A stretch of 64,000 nt of DNA, from positions 39,203,501-39,267,500 of the forward strand of contig JAYKKI010000013.1 of assembly GCA_039881145.1 (NCBI GenBank), read 5' to 3'. Shown here one piece after another: positions 1 through 11,339 of this stretch. Source of the DNA: Druceiella hillmani (lineage: Eukaryota; Arthropoda; Insecta; Lepidoptera; Hepialidae). Position 1 is the first letter of the stretch, and each line of letters starts with the position of its first letter. A program made the translations under genes and the position numbers. The notes below the pieces were generated by a model, which saw nothing but the letters and a program-made list of their open reading frames with translations, made no database searches and had not been told where the DNA came from.

Positions 1-359
1 TATGATAAAATTTTACATGGCTGTCCAATCACACCAATATACCGGTTTATACCATTTCGAGCGTCATGTCACTTAACTCATACCTATACGCCAAAATATT
101 CGTAAGTCGGAATTTGCGATCATGATATGTGTTCTCTCCTTAAAGTATGGTTAATTATGCAGACTTCACTGGAATACTTCATCAAAATCGTTTTTCGAAA
201 CCCTACCACAAGTTTATTTTTCAAGAGTTTCAAATCGTTAGAAAAGAGAAAGCAAAGAGCAACAAAGAAAGTCACCCGACAGAAATTGAGAGAGTCATGG
301 TTGCAAGAATCAAAAGAGGGGCAAATTCCAGAATAGAAAAATCCAGAATCCCCTGGATG

Positions 360-967
360 AACTGCCAATGAACATTGCCCTTGATATTCCACCAGCAGCT
401 GTGCATTTCCTTTTTAGCACTTATTTTAGGTTACGATACTGAAACTCCTGTTTGTCTGACACCCAGTCATTGACGTTTGCGTGTATGTTTAAAGTAGGTA
501 ACCAACTTCTCATCGCCAGTTACTTAGTGATTCAGCGAGTCGAAGTCACGTTTCAATATCAATAAATGTTGACAAGTATCAACTCTGCATAGAAGGTGAT
601 ATGATGACAACTTATATGGTATCGACACACCGTATTTTGAAACTTTTCCCAATTCATGCAAATGTGTTTCTAGGATACCATGACCGCAGTGCAATTCTTC
701 TACCAGTTGACGAGTCGCCAGTCGAGGATCCTCCTCAGTTAGGCGTCGTAATCGTTGAACGTCCAATTTAAGAGGACGTCCGGTACGAGGATCGTCATCA
801 AGATCGTAGTCCACATTGCCGAACTTTCTGAACCAAATCTTTGCTGTCGCGTAGGACACCGTGGACTCGCCCATCGCATTACATATATTATTCGTGGTCT
901 TTGAATCGTGTCCCTGACGAAATTCATAGAATAGTACCATCCGTATTTGATATCGATTTAAATCCAT
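360..967 (-). pseudogene. Broken mariner transposase (N-terminal half plus start of catalytic domain)
   Basis: The frame starting MDLNRYQIRMVLFYEF encodes the N-terminal helix-turn-helix half of a Tc1/mariner transposase, which binds the element's terminal repeats. It includes the linker-like DDDPRTGRP and the second helical domain ending near HELGKVSKYG. The frame is open for 147 codons to a TAA at 524-526. Homology then continues in the same frame with VTGDEK at 506-523, where TGDE carries the first catalytic Asp (512-514), and on through HTRKRQ. Further stops follow: TGA at 467-469, where mariners have Trp after RKRQ, and TAA at 431-433. WWNIKGNVHW near 364-400 is the last recognisable block. 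The segments with catalytic Asp 2 and 3 are absent, so this copy is dead and truncated. I did not locate terminal repeats. The family call is firm; the subfamily is open. Confidence 0.9.
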
Positions 968-1500
968 TAACTTTTATGTAATTCACTTAAAGATTCGGCG
1001 TTACCTGTTGTCAACTGATTGCACTTTTGCCTATTTATAACGTTCAGCTAAACCTCCAAGAAGTTCAAGAATCTTACTAGAAAAGTCTCGAAGTTGTAGT
1101 TAAAAACTTAATAGCTAACCTAATAAATATAAGCATAAAATAATAGTTCACTTTATAATTAAATCAATAGTTCATTTAAACACTCTCAGTTTAAAAAAAA
1201 TTATATTACAGATTATTATGAAAGAAGAGATAACACACAGAGTTTTCTAAAATTCATAAATAATATAATAATGTTTCATAAAAGTCCACAGATAATAAAA
1301 CGAAATATATTTTATATATTTTTCTGCCTTTTCACAATACCGTTAACTGAAAATGACAAGGGCTTACTAGATATTCGTTAAGATTGTAAAGGATAAAATA
1401 GGGAAATCTTTCTATGCTGCATGAATACTTCAAGTATGCAAGACATAGCATAAAATCATATTTATAAAGAAAGTACGTTGTTGACTCTGCACATAATTAA
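968..1500. other. AT-rich DNA upstream of the mariner copy; nothing recognised
   Basis: This stretch should hold the 5' untranslated part and outer terminal repeat of the minus-strand mariner. I could not identify a terminal repeat or target TA duplication with confidence. The rest is simple AT-rich sequence. Confidence 0.5.
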
Positions 1501-1540
1501 AAAATATTGTTTTTATATAATTATATAAAAACAATATTTT
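1501..1540. repeat. Perfect 40-bp palindrome
   Basis: Positions 1501-1520 (AAAATATTGTTTTTATATAA) are the exact reverse complement of 1521-1540, with no spacer. It directly abuts the longer hairpin at 1542-1687. It could be a terminal part of a composite foldback element or an independent extrusion-prone palindrome. The sequence itself is unambiguous. Confidence 0.95.
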
Positions 1541-1541
1541 T

Positions 1542-1687
1542 CAAAAACGTTATGACATTTTTCTAACTATATTTAGCCATAGCTTTGTACGAGGCTTTCC
1601 CCAAGAATAATAAATTTATTATTCTAGGGGAAAGCCTCATACAAAGCTATGGCTAAATATGGTCAGAAAAATGTCATAACGTTTTTG
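1542..1687. repeat. 146-bp hairpin, foldback/MITE-like
   Basis: Two 73-bp arms (1542-1614 and 1615-1687) are reverse complements with about four mismatches and essentially no loop. The outer ends read CAAAAACGTTATGAC and the matching complement. The centre is the perfect palindrome AGAATAATAAA/TTTATTATTCT. No coding capacity is present. The structure fits a non-autonomous foldback element or a recent inverted duplication. The high arm identity implies recent origin or conversion between arms. No clear target-site duplication flanks it. Confidence 0.92.
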
Positions 1688-1689
1688 GT

Positions 1690-2296
1690 CTAATAAAACT
1701 CTAAATGGTCATTAAGATATATATAAAATTAGCAATAGTATACGGGAATAATTTAATCAAAAACATCGAAACAAAGGTTATTAGCTAATACGCCGGACAA
1801 GCAGATGGTTAAATTATTGTATTTTAGCCATTGGTTTATACTGTACAGAAAATTTAAAAATAGTATAATATTGCATCATATCACGTTTCGTCTTTGTGTG
1901 CGTGTAAATAAAATCAATCTTTCTTTTCATTAAAGGTATCTCCTTTGCACGATATAACTTCCTCGACTAAACGCAGCGTTTTTTAAACAAGAGTTTCCCT
2001 AAGCAGAGTTTATAATATTACAACACGATGATCGGAGTACCTCGCAAAAATATTACACGAAAATTACGTTTACTTTGTTAACTTTACAAGATTTAATTTT
2101 TTTAAATTTTAGATAATGAACATGAAGTTTTGATATGTGTTTTGGATAATTGTCTTGTTGAAAGATCAACCCGCGACCAATTGATCGCTTCGCAGAATTA
2201 AAGGAGAATTTTCCAATACATAGTGACACCATTTGTTATAAAAAATTCTCCTGATTCCTGAAATGTCTTCAGACAAATAATGAAATCTTAAAAAAA
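1690..2296. other. Unannotated AT-rich spacer
   Basis: I see no gene or element here. A slightly richer patch near 2165-2215 (around CAACCCGCGACCAATTGATC) is not recognisable. Confidence 0.5.
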
Positions 2297-2784
2297 CACT
2301 TCATAACATAAAATACCTGAAATAGGATCAAAGAGAATTAAGAGCTTGCTTAATATTTGACGTTAGTAGTCAGGATAATATTCTTTTAAGGTTTTCATCG
2401 CATATTAATTGTATAGTTTTGCCAAAGTTACTTGAATTTCTATTCGTTACCTAGGATAAACATTTCATAACATAAAATACCTGAAATAGGATCAAAGAGA
2501 ATTAAGAGCTTGCTTAATATTTGACGTTAGTAGTCAGGATAATATTCTTTTAAGGTTTTCATCGCATATTAATTGTATAGTTTTGCCAAAGTTACTTCAA
2601 TTTCTATTCGTTACCTAGGATAAACACTTCATAACATAAAATACCTGAAATAGGATCAAAGAGAATTAGGAGCTTGCTTAATATTTGCCGTTAGTAGTCA
2701 GGATGATATTCTTTTAAGGTTTTCATCGCATATTAATTGTATAGTTTTGCCAAAATTACTTGAATTTCTATTCGTTACCTAGGA
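2297..2784. repeat. 164-bp tandem repeat, three copies
   Basis: Copies start at 2297, 2461 and 2625, each beginning CA(C/T)TTCATAACATAAAATA and ending near CGTTACCTAGGA. The spacing is exactly 164 bp both times. Only a handful of substitutions separate the copies, so the array is young. No conserved reading frame is apparent. It looks like a minisatellite or a nascent satellite. Confidence 0.97.
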
Positions 2785-3005
2785 CACGTTTTCAACTTTG
2801 AACTATGCAGTGTTTACATTTTTGAATCCAGTCTAGTTTATTTCATCAATTTCAACGCCCCCAAAGTGGCTTCATCATAGAAATCCTAGCCCAAGGACTA
2901 GCCTTAGGTAAGCGATTGTTAACAAGAATCACTTATTATGATTTCATTAATCCGAACTTGTATTTCGCTGGCAATAAGCTTCCTAACCGTTTTATATATA
3001 ACCAA

Positions 3006-3150
3006 TATTGAACGATCTTGAAATTGAGAGGTAATGCGATGCCTCCCGCTACGAACTTTGTCAACACCTGAACGACTATTGAACGATCATAAATTTTAGA
3101 GGTGACCCAAGACTTTCCGCTATAAGCTAAGCGTTTTCATGACTCAAGTA
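3006..3150. repeat. Degenerate ~72-bp tandem repeat
   Basis: ATTGAACGATC occurs at 3006 and 3078. Each copy is followed by a similar run: A-rich text, GAGGT, then CCGCTA and a G-A-ACT or GCTAAGC block. A still weaker related block may start near 2944 (ATTAATCCGAACTTG). This is an old, decayed duplication. Confidence 0.55.
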
Positions 3151-3320
3151 TATGTCTCAAAAATTTGTTATGGCATCTCCGAAAGTAGAAACTTTTTTCT
3201 GTCATGAAACGTATTATGAACCTTTCACCATGGAGTGCCTTTTTTGAAAGCTGCAGGCATGAAATAGTGAATCGCATTCATTTTTTCTACGCTGAATGAC
3301 GTTCTAAACTACACAAACAT

Positions 3321-5156
<1,836 letters not shown>

Positions 5157-5237
<81 letters not shown>
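5157..5237. repeat. (TA)n microsatellite
   Basis: Long uninterrupted TA run, just beyond the 3' end of the Penelope-like element on its minus strand. Elements of this class often lie in simple repeats, but the junction is not defined here. Confidence 0.95.
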
Positions 5238-5370
5238 TTATTTATTTATTTCCTTCAATTTAAAAAAAAAATTGTTTATATACTTATAATTATATTATGT
5301 CTAGAAGATATTAAGTATGGGTAATGATATTATATTTAGTTGTTCATTTAATATATTAAAGTTGGTGTCT

Positions 5371-5916
5371 TTTTTATGTGTTTATTTCTAATGTTTCTAG
5401 GATATTAAGTTTATTACCTTTTGTATTTATTTGTAATATATAGGGGGCATTATCAATATGAGGGTGATGGTTATTTTCAATGAGATGTTTAGCAAAGTGA
5501 GATGTGTTTGGCTTGTTATCTCGCCAGCTGGCAATGTGTACTTTATATCTTGCAGTAAAATCTCTTCCTGTTTGACCTATGTATACTCTATTACAGTCGT
5601 TACGTTTAAGTTTATAGATACCACTCTTTTTATGTTTATCTATTTTTTCTTTATTATTATTAAGGGTTTTACCCAAGTTATTTGAAGTGTTATAAGCACA
5701 TATACTATTTATATTTTTATTTTTAGTTAAGAGATTTCCTAATTTCAGTGATACATTATCTATGTATGAGATAGATTTATAGTAAATATTATTATTATTT
5801 GGTACGACCGGGTATATTTCTTGTTTTAGTATTTTTCTCAATTTTTTATGTTGCAGTTTTATGACAATTGATGGGTTATAATTATTATTTCCTGCGATTT
5901 GTTTTATAGTCTTTAT
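5371..5916 (-). pseudogene. Penelope-like GIY-YIG endonuclease domain
   Basis: This continues the RT frame after the nonsense codon. The endonuclease core reads SGIYKLKRNDCNRVYIGQTG, giving GIY and YIG with both tyrosines. RDFTARYKVH follows with the conserved Arg and His, then SHFAKHLIENNHH and ILETLEINT near the end. GIY-YIG nicks target DNA for reverse transcription in this family. Two changes are notable. The paired cysteines usually seen as KCNxC before YIG are reduced to one (Arg in the first position, codon CGT). The residue usually Glu in the R..K/REH block is Val. Both fit inactivity. The annotated start is not real; the domain was part of a longer polyprotein. Confidence 0.93.
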
Positions 5917-5919
5917 TTC

Positions 5920-6300
5920 TTACCGTAAATTAGGTTTTTCTAGAGGGATGGTTAAAGCTCTGTGAATCATCGAATGGAAGGCTGCTGACTTATGGGACCA
6001 AGGGTGTTGAGAATGATCATTAATTATGGAGTCTGCAAATGTGTTTTTTCTAAATATACTAAATTTATGTTCATTATTTTTGCGTTCTATTGTAATATCT
6101 AAAAAGTTTAGTTTATTATGGGATTCTACTTCTAAAGTGAATTTGATATTGTTGTGTAGGGAGTTGTCAAAGTTAACAAACTGGTCTAATTGTCGCTGTG
6201 TACCTTTCCCGTAAATAAGGATGTCATCAACGTATCTATAATAATATAATATATTGGTCGCTAATTTACTGTTTAAGAGGCTGGTTTCTAGATTGTTCAT
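5920..6300 (-). pseudogene. Penelope-like reverse transcriptase, catalytic YVDD and thumb part
   Basis: The frame runs MNNLETSLLNSKLATNILYY and then YRYVDDILIYGKG. YVDD is the RT catalytic motif C and is intact. NKLNFLDITIERKN, SAAFHSMIHRAL and IPLEKPNLR are hallmark Penelope-like blocks. The frame closes at a TAA (5917-5919), but downstream codons in the same register (EIKTIKQIA and on) still read as the family. The stop is therefore a single nonsense change that splits one original protein from the GIY-YIG part. Confidence 0.93.
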
Positions 6301-6317
6301 AAATAACTCGGCTTAAA

Positions 6318-6808
6318 GGAACTGAGGGGGGAGTCCATTGCAAGGCCATTGACTTGTTGATAAACATTTTTATCGAATAAGAAATAATTTTGGTCTATGC
6401 ATAATTTAAAGAGGTCTCTAATTTCCGATGCTTCAATGGGGTTTAACCGTTTCTTTTTTAGGATATCTGAAATAATATTTAGGCAATCATTTGGTGGTAT
6501 ATTAGAAAATAAGTTTACTACGTCGAGTGATACTAATTTACAATTAGGTGTTAGGTGTATATTTTTAATTTTATTACAGAGATCAGAGAGTTTTTAATGG
6601 TATATTTAGACGCAAATCCGGTTTTATTTCGAAAGATCTTATTAAGGTGAAAAGCTAAATTTTTTGAAGGCGCATTTGTGTATGAGACAACAGGTCGAAT
6701 GGGTATATTTGGGTTATGAATTTTAGGTTGTCCATAGAATATCGGGGATCTAGGGTTAATTTCTGTAATAATAATAATATTTACTACATATATTATTATT
6801 TGGTACAT
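6318..6808 (-). pseudogene. Penelope-like reverse transcriptase, N-terminal palm and fingers motifs
   Basis: The first frame (from 6808) carries FYGQPKIHNPN and RPVVSYTNAPS, which match the early RT motifs; Gln replaces the usual Leu in GLPKIH. It terminates after KLKIYT near 6557-6559. From about 6590 homology continues one base out of phase with LCNKIK. It goes on with LVSLDVVNLFSNIPP (near 6500-6545, catalytic motif A with its Asp) and NGLAMDSPLSS (near 6320-6345). The latter is the motif usually read as GLAMGSPLSP; the Gly-to-Asp change would probably harm activity. A second frameshift follows near 6317, after which AELFMNNLE is read. Confidence 0.9.
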
Positions 6809-6873
6809 GTATAATTAAAAGTAATAAATAATTTTGTTAAATTTCTACATAAATTATTTAACTTTTGATAGTA

Positions 6874-6976
6874 TTTAGACAAAATATAAATTATTTTTAA
6901 ATTTTATGAACCCATATAAAATAATTTTTATTTTGTCTTTAGACAAAATAAAAATTATTTTTAAATTTCATGAACC
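6874..6976. repeat. Palindrome inside a ~40-bp direct repeat
   Basis: Arms 6918-6938 and 6941-6961 are perfect 21-bp complements around TT (half-site AAAATAATTTTTATTTTGTC). The right arm also starts the second copy of a direct repeat: TTTAGACAAAAT...ATGAACCC at 6874-6913 and again at 6938-6976. It sits just beyond the truncated 5' side of the Penelope-like element. Confidence 0.9.
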
Positions 6977-8270
6977 CTATTTATATTTATTTGTAATATA
7001 TCAGATCGCCTAGTAACTTTTATTTTATTAATTAGATTTTATTTTTCGATACTTAGGAAACAAATTAAAACAATGGGACTTGTGATTATAAACAACGTGA
7101 ACACATTTTAAATTTTAATATACATTTAAATATACTGACACATTAACTGTAATTTAACTTTTCTTGACTTCACGCTAAAATTGTATGTCGATAAAATTTT
7201 TGCGATTTGCACGAAGCTCTACCAAGGTTATAAAAATATTTGCCATTTCATTTTACCAATATTTTTTACATAAAAAATGTTAAAGTTTAAATATATAATA
7301 TATAATATTACACCGCCTTTTTCTAAATTTTAGGCCCCTCTTATTTTCTACATCAATTTACATTAACACTTAGCATTTAGTTCCGCAATGGATTAACTTC
7401 AAAAATTTTAAATTGTTAACATGGGACCGAAATGTTCAGTTTTAATGAAATAATCCTTAGTTCAGATTCGACCAGCACATGGCGCTAACAGTTATAAGAT
7501 CCATGCTCTTCGTACGCCATTAGTATTTCGAACACGAATTGAAAATTTTAGACATTCCACAAAATTGTAGAAAAACTCTTATATTTTATTGCCAAGCCGA
7601 ATTATGTTAAATTATGTTTCTGTATCCACAATATTTATAACGGAGTTGGTGAAAATAACTAATGACATATATCTGAATAGTTCTTAAGTAACTGTACTTG
7701 TGCTTTTAATTTAAACAAATTAATGTAATTAATTCACCCAAATCCGTAATCAATAAAAATTTACTAAATAAACAAATATTTTAAATCAAACAGAACCTGC
7801 CTTGAATATATTATTAGTACTATTACGTCCCCTTCCGTGATATCAACATTACAGCATTTTAAAGGAAAGGGACGGACAGATCAATATACATGCATTCGAA
7901 CGATAGTTTTCAAGACAACAGGTAAACTGTTAAAACGGATTTGAGTGTAAAACTTTCAAAGTTCAAAAAACCTATTAAGTAATGTTTGATTATTATACTT
8001 TCAGGGGTTAGATTTGTAAACCTTACACAAGTTTAAAGATTAAAATGACATTGAATGTTGCATTCTATTGGGCTGCATTAACCTTTATAGGCACGTGAAA
8101 AAGGTGTATGGAACCTCTATTTATATTTTAAAAAATACAAAAAGAAATCCACGACTGTACATGTGTCAATATTACACAAAATCTACAATAAACCTTTTAC
8201 TTTTTGCAAAAAAGGTTAATTCAATTTTCCGGGGATTGTTTAGCAAAAGTATCTAATTTTTTTATATTTA
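6977..8270. other. Unannotated AT-rich spacer
   Basis: No gene, RNA or element recognised. Small open frames here lack any family signature. Confidence 0.5.
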
Positions 8271-8277
8271 TACACAA

Positions 8278-8338
<61 letters not shown>

Positions 8339-8340
8339 TA
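8271..8340. repeat. Compound microsatellite (CA)n(TA)n
   Basis: CA repeats run directly into TA repeats. The overlapping minus-strand open frame (8221-8439) is mainly a repeat translation and is not a gene. Confidence 0.95.
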
Positions 8341-8914
8341 ACACGTATCTTCTCCAACCCAAATGCCTGGCATGAGGCCAATTGCTAGTAAGGAACGTAG
8401 TGTATAAAACCTCATATTTCTAAATAAAATTTTCGTCAATATATTTGAAGAGGAACAGTTTCTTATAAACGGACAATTAAAACAGATGAGTAAAAATGCT
8501 TATAAACAAGACAAAGTCTTAGAAATTTAAAAATTTATTTGATGAATTAGTTTAAGAGATATATTTATTTGTGGGAGCGATTAATTTTACAGTAAAGGTA
8601 AGTCGCTCATTACGAGCTCTAAATTTGCTTTAACTCTTCAGGTATTAGCATAAAGACAATTAATGTGATGAGTTGCCACTCCACTAAACTTTTGGAATGT
8701 CACAACTTTTATGTATGTAGATTAATTTTTATAAGTATTTGAAGTATAGTCGATCTTCAAATATCTTCATTTATTTTATCGTTCACAATGACTTCAATTA
8801 TTTTTATTTTGGAGAAGAATATAAAGAAGCTGATTGTTACCTGTGTTAATGTTGTCTATTACAGAAACGCATAATGCAGGAATCATATACAATTTTTAGT
8901 TAGTGTTCTATATA

Positions 8915-9035
8915 TATGGTTCCGTACCTAAATTATATAATGGAACCCTGGTATCGAGACTCTGATCTATATCTGCTCATAGCTTACGTCAACTTCTCTC
9001 AGCCAGGGTTGTCGCTATCAATTTCAAATGTGACA
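8915..9035 (+). repeat. GGTTCCGTA-type dispersed repeat fragment
   Basis: GGTTCCGTACCTAAATT is followed by AATGGAACCCTGG and GAGACTCTGATC. The order GGTTCCGTA, then GGAACCC, then a CTCTG/CTGTC-rich stretch is a pattern I associate with a short dispersed repeat common in lepidopteran genomes. Family naming needs a repeat library. Related fragments lie near 20.1 and 20.9 kb. Confidence 0.5.
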
Positions 9036-11090
9036 CAATTCTGTAATTTGCTTTTTCACACTTTGTAAAATGTTTATTTTGTTTAAACTGATAGAAAGCT
9101 CTATACATTTTATAGAAAAATTAAAATAAATTCGCAACCGTTTATAGTTTTCAAGAAAGAAGTTTAAACTTTAAAATTTTCTTCGTTTTAGCTTGCTAGT
9201 TATCATTAATATATAAAGGGAATAATGTTTGTTTGTTTGAGCTAGGGCCAAAAGCCGTCTTCAACTATTATTGTCATGTTAAAATGCATATAGGCTACAT
9301 ATCAACACGCTCTAATTCATAGTAATAGAATAGTGATAAAGCAGAAAAGTTGTTTATTTGATCTTCCTCATTTTTAGAAGTAAAGTTTAAGTTTACTTTT
9401 TTTTTTGTTGTTAGAAGAATGTTTAAAAAAAATGTATGTTATGCAGGGTTATTTTTCAATCAGTGATAGTCATTTGTTTTAATTAATAGTTTATTGCACA
9501 CAAAAAATTTAAATGCATTTGTTAAGTAATGGAATGGATGCTCATACTGATAATATTAGTTGCGAGATACGTTTCAAATATTCATGTGCGTACATGTATA
9601 CTGAAATGTTGAAACACAGTTTGTTTGTGTATGTGTATTTAAATACTTTACTGTGTGAAATAAGATTATAATTTGTCTGTCGTACTTTTCATGGGAGCAC
9701 CCTAATATTTGTTATCTTTTTTAATTATATCAATAACTACGTTAAATCGTATTTAAAAAAAATTAGTTCAACTTATTTACATTAATTGAAAATTTACGTA
9801 CCTAATCCATATTTACTTACATATTTTTTTAATATACTTTTCCTCATTGTTTTTCTTTGAAAAGAAGTCTATTTAGCATAAAACAGTACTATTTTTCGAC
9901 TGATTTTTTTTTTTTAATTTTTACATTCATGTAATGCTTTTATACCTTATGAGAAACGACAGTTAACGTACCATACCATAATATTTGAGATTATAGTTAT
10001 CTTTTTCATCATTATCGTAATCGATAAATTATAGAAGGGATCACACAAGCAAAACATGGCTATTCTTACCTTTGATCTAATTTGCGCCCACGGCCGCTAC
10101 TGATAGTGCGAGCACAATACTTCAACAACGCACATCCGCTTAGGTCGTGGAGCGGTGCGGAGTTTTCCTTTAAATTGTGGATAGCCTTCCATGGTTAAAT
10201 GTTACTACTTCTAATGTGACCATTTATTATTTTATCGGTAGCGGGAGAGGTGTAAAAGATTTAAATGAGTTGGCTTATATATTTTTTTTTATTATATGGT
10301 AGTTACTGTTTCTTAAGAGCTTCTTCAAATTTTATCACTCATTGAAATGTAAACTTTTATTTATTTATGGAACAGCAGTAATATGGAATTGAACGGAAGT
10401 TAGAAAACTTTGTTTTCACGGTGCTATGTATATAAGATACGGGTTTATTTATTGACTAATCGTGCTTATATGTCTGCGACCACAACGAGGGATGTCATTT
10501 AATGAACTGAGTAGAGGTGTTTAGTCACAGCGAGCGAAAAAGTAGCATAATTAAGGTAATTTAGAGGTTGAAATCGCAGATCAAAACTAATATGTACATA
10601 TTGACAAATAATTGTAGTGTCAGTATGAAAATTAATCATCTTTTATATCCAAACGTTGGATATGAAAGTTCTATTCACACTTATCGGCATTTATTTATTT
10701 TTATTTTTATATTACAATAAAAAGAAATAGTTACTTAAGTTTTCACATTACAGGCTAAAACAAATCACAGTAAGTGTTAACCAAAACTTAAATATTTCTT
10801 AAACTCAAATACAATAAAATTAGTGAACTATAACCACCATGACGACAAGAGAAACAAATAACTTTGCACAAGTTTGTAGTGACATTAAATTGCCTACATT
10901 ACTAATAATATTAATCGTCGAGGCTTCAATGTAAATACTCGATTTGTTAAAAATACAGGAACAAGTAATATTTAAGACGATATTAAACAAATATATAACA
11001 AAGTTAAAACTTTAACACTCCAAAATTCTAATCCAACATTATTTATGGTACAATCTTGTAAACGCTATTATTCCTATCAGTGCCTTCCGG
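9036..11090. other. Unannotated spacer with one GC-richer patch
   Basis: Mostly AT-rich. The patch at 10078-10165 (around CGCCCACGGCCGCTACTGAT) stands out in base composition and may be a conserved non-coding element. It has no open frame of note and no recognisable RNA fold. A short near-perfect palindrome lies at 10640-10668. Confidence 0.45.
10640..10668. repeat. Short near-perfect palindrome
   Basis: CTTTTATATCCAA (10640-10652) pairs with 10656-10668 with one mismatch around ACG. Confidence 0.6.
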
Positions 11091-11096
11091 ACGACC

Positions 11097-11330
11097 CTGT
11101 ACCAGTTTGAACGACGGACGATTTTTTTATTACTTTTTATAATCTGACCATAAATATTTAACACTTATTACCCAATTGCCGTTGTTGCTTTATTGGCCGA
11201 TAAAGTGCGGGTCAATGATTGTATGCTCGGTGCTGTTAAAGCGGCCGACATCGAAAAAGATTTCAGTTTATGATTGAAGGCGTCCGCTTTTCTTTATTGG
11301 CCCGTTTGAACGACTTGTAAAGTTTTCTTT
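11097..11330. promoter_or_regulatory. Candidate regulatory island with repeated motifs
   Basis: The base composition is clearly richer in GC than the flanks. GTTTGAACGAC occurs at 11105-11115 and 11304-11314, and TTTATTGGCC at 11189-11198 and 11293-11302, so the second copies are adjacent. Between them are TTTATGATTGA and AATGATTGTAT, which resemble PBC/Exd-Hox composite sites, plus a GATAA. Posterior Hox and Caudal proteins are known to favour TTTAT(T/G) cores. There is no open frame or transposon signature. Enhancer function is an inference from motif recurrence only. Confidence 0.35.
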
Positions 11331-11339
11331 TTATGTTTT

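Larger units (their letters stand above)
5350..6808 (-). mobile_element. Penelope-like retroelement remnant, 5'-truncated
   Basis: Reading from high to low coordinate there is reverse transcriptase followed by a GIY-YIG endonuclease, the order that defines EN(+) Penelope-like elements. About 1.4 kb remains, starting just before the RT block FYGQPKIH, so the N-terminal part is gone. Downstream of the last coding residues lie AT-rich sequence and a (TA)n tract. Two frameshifts (near 6590 and 6317) and one in-frame stop (5917-5919) break the frame. Damage is light, suggesting moderate age. An outside source of protein would have been needed for any past copying after truncation. Confidence 0.93.

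Noticed and set aside
120..392. 90-codon minus-strand ORF adjoining the mariner copy
   Set aside because: It lies in a different frame from the mariner homology, which ends inside it, and has no recognisable protein content.
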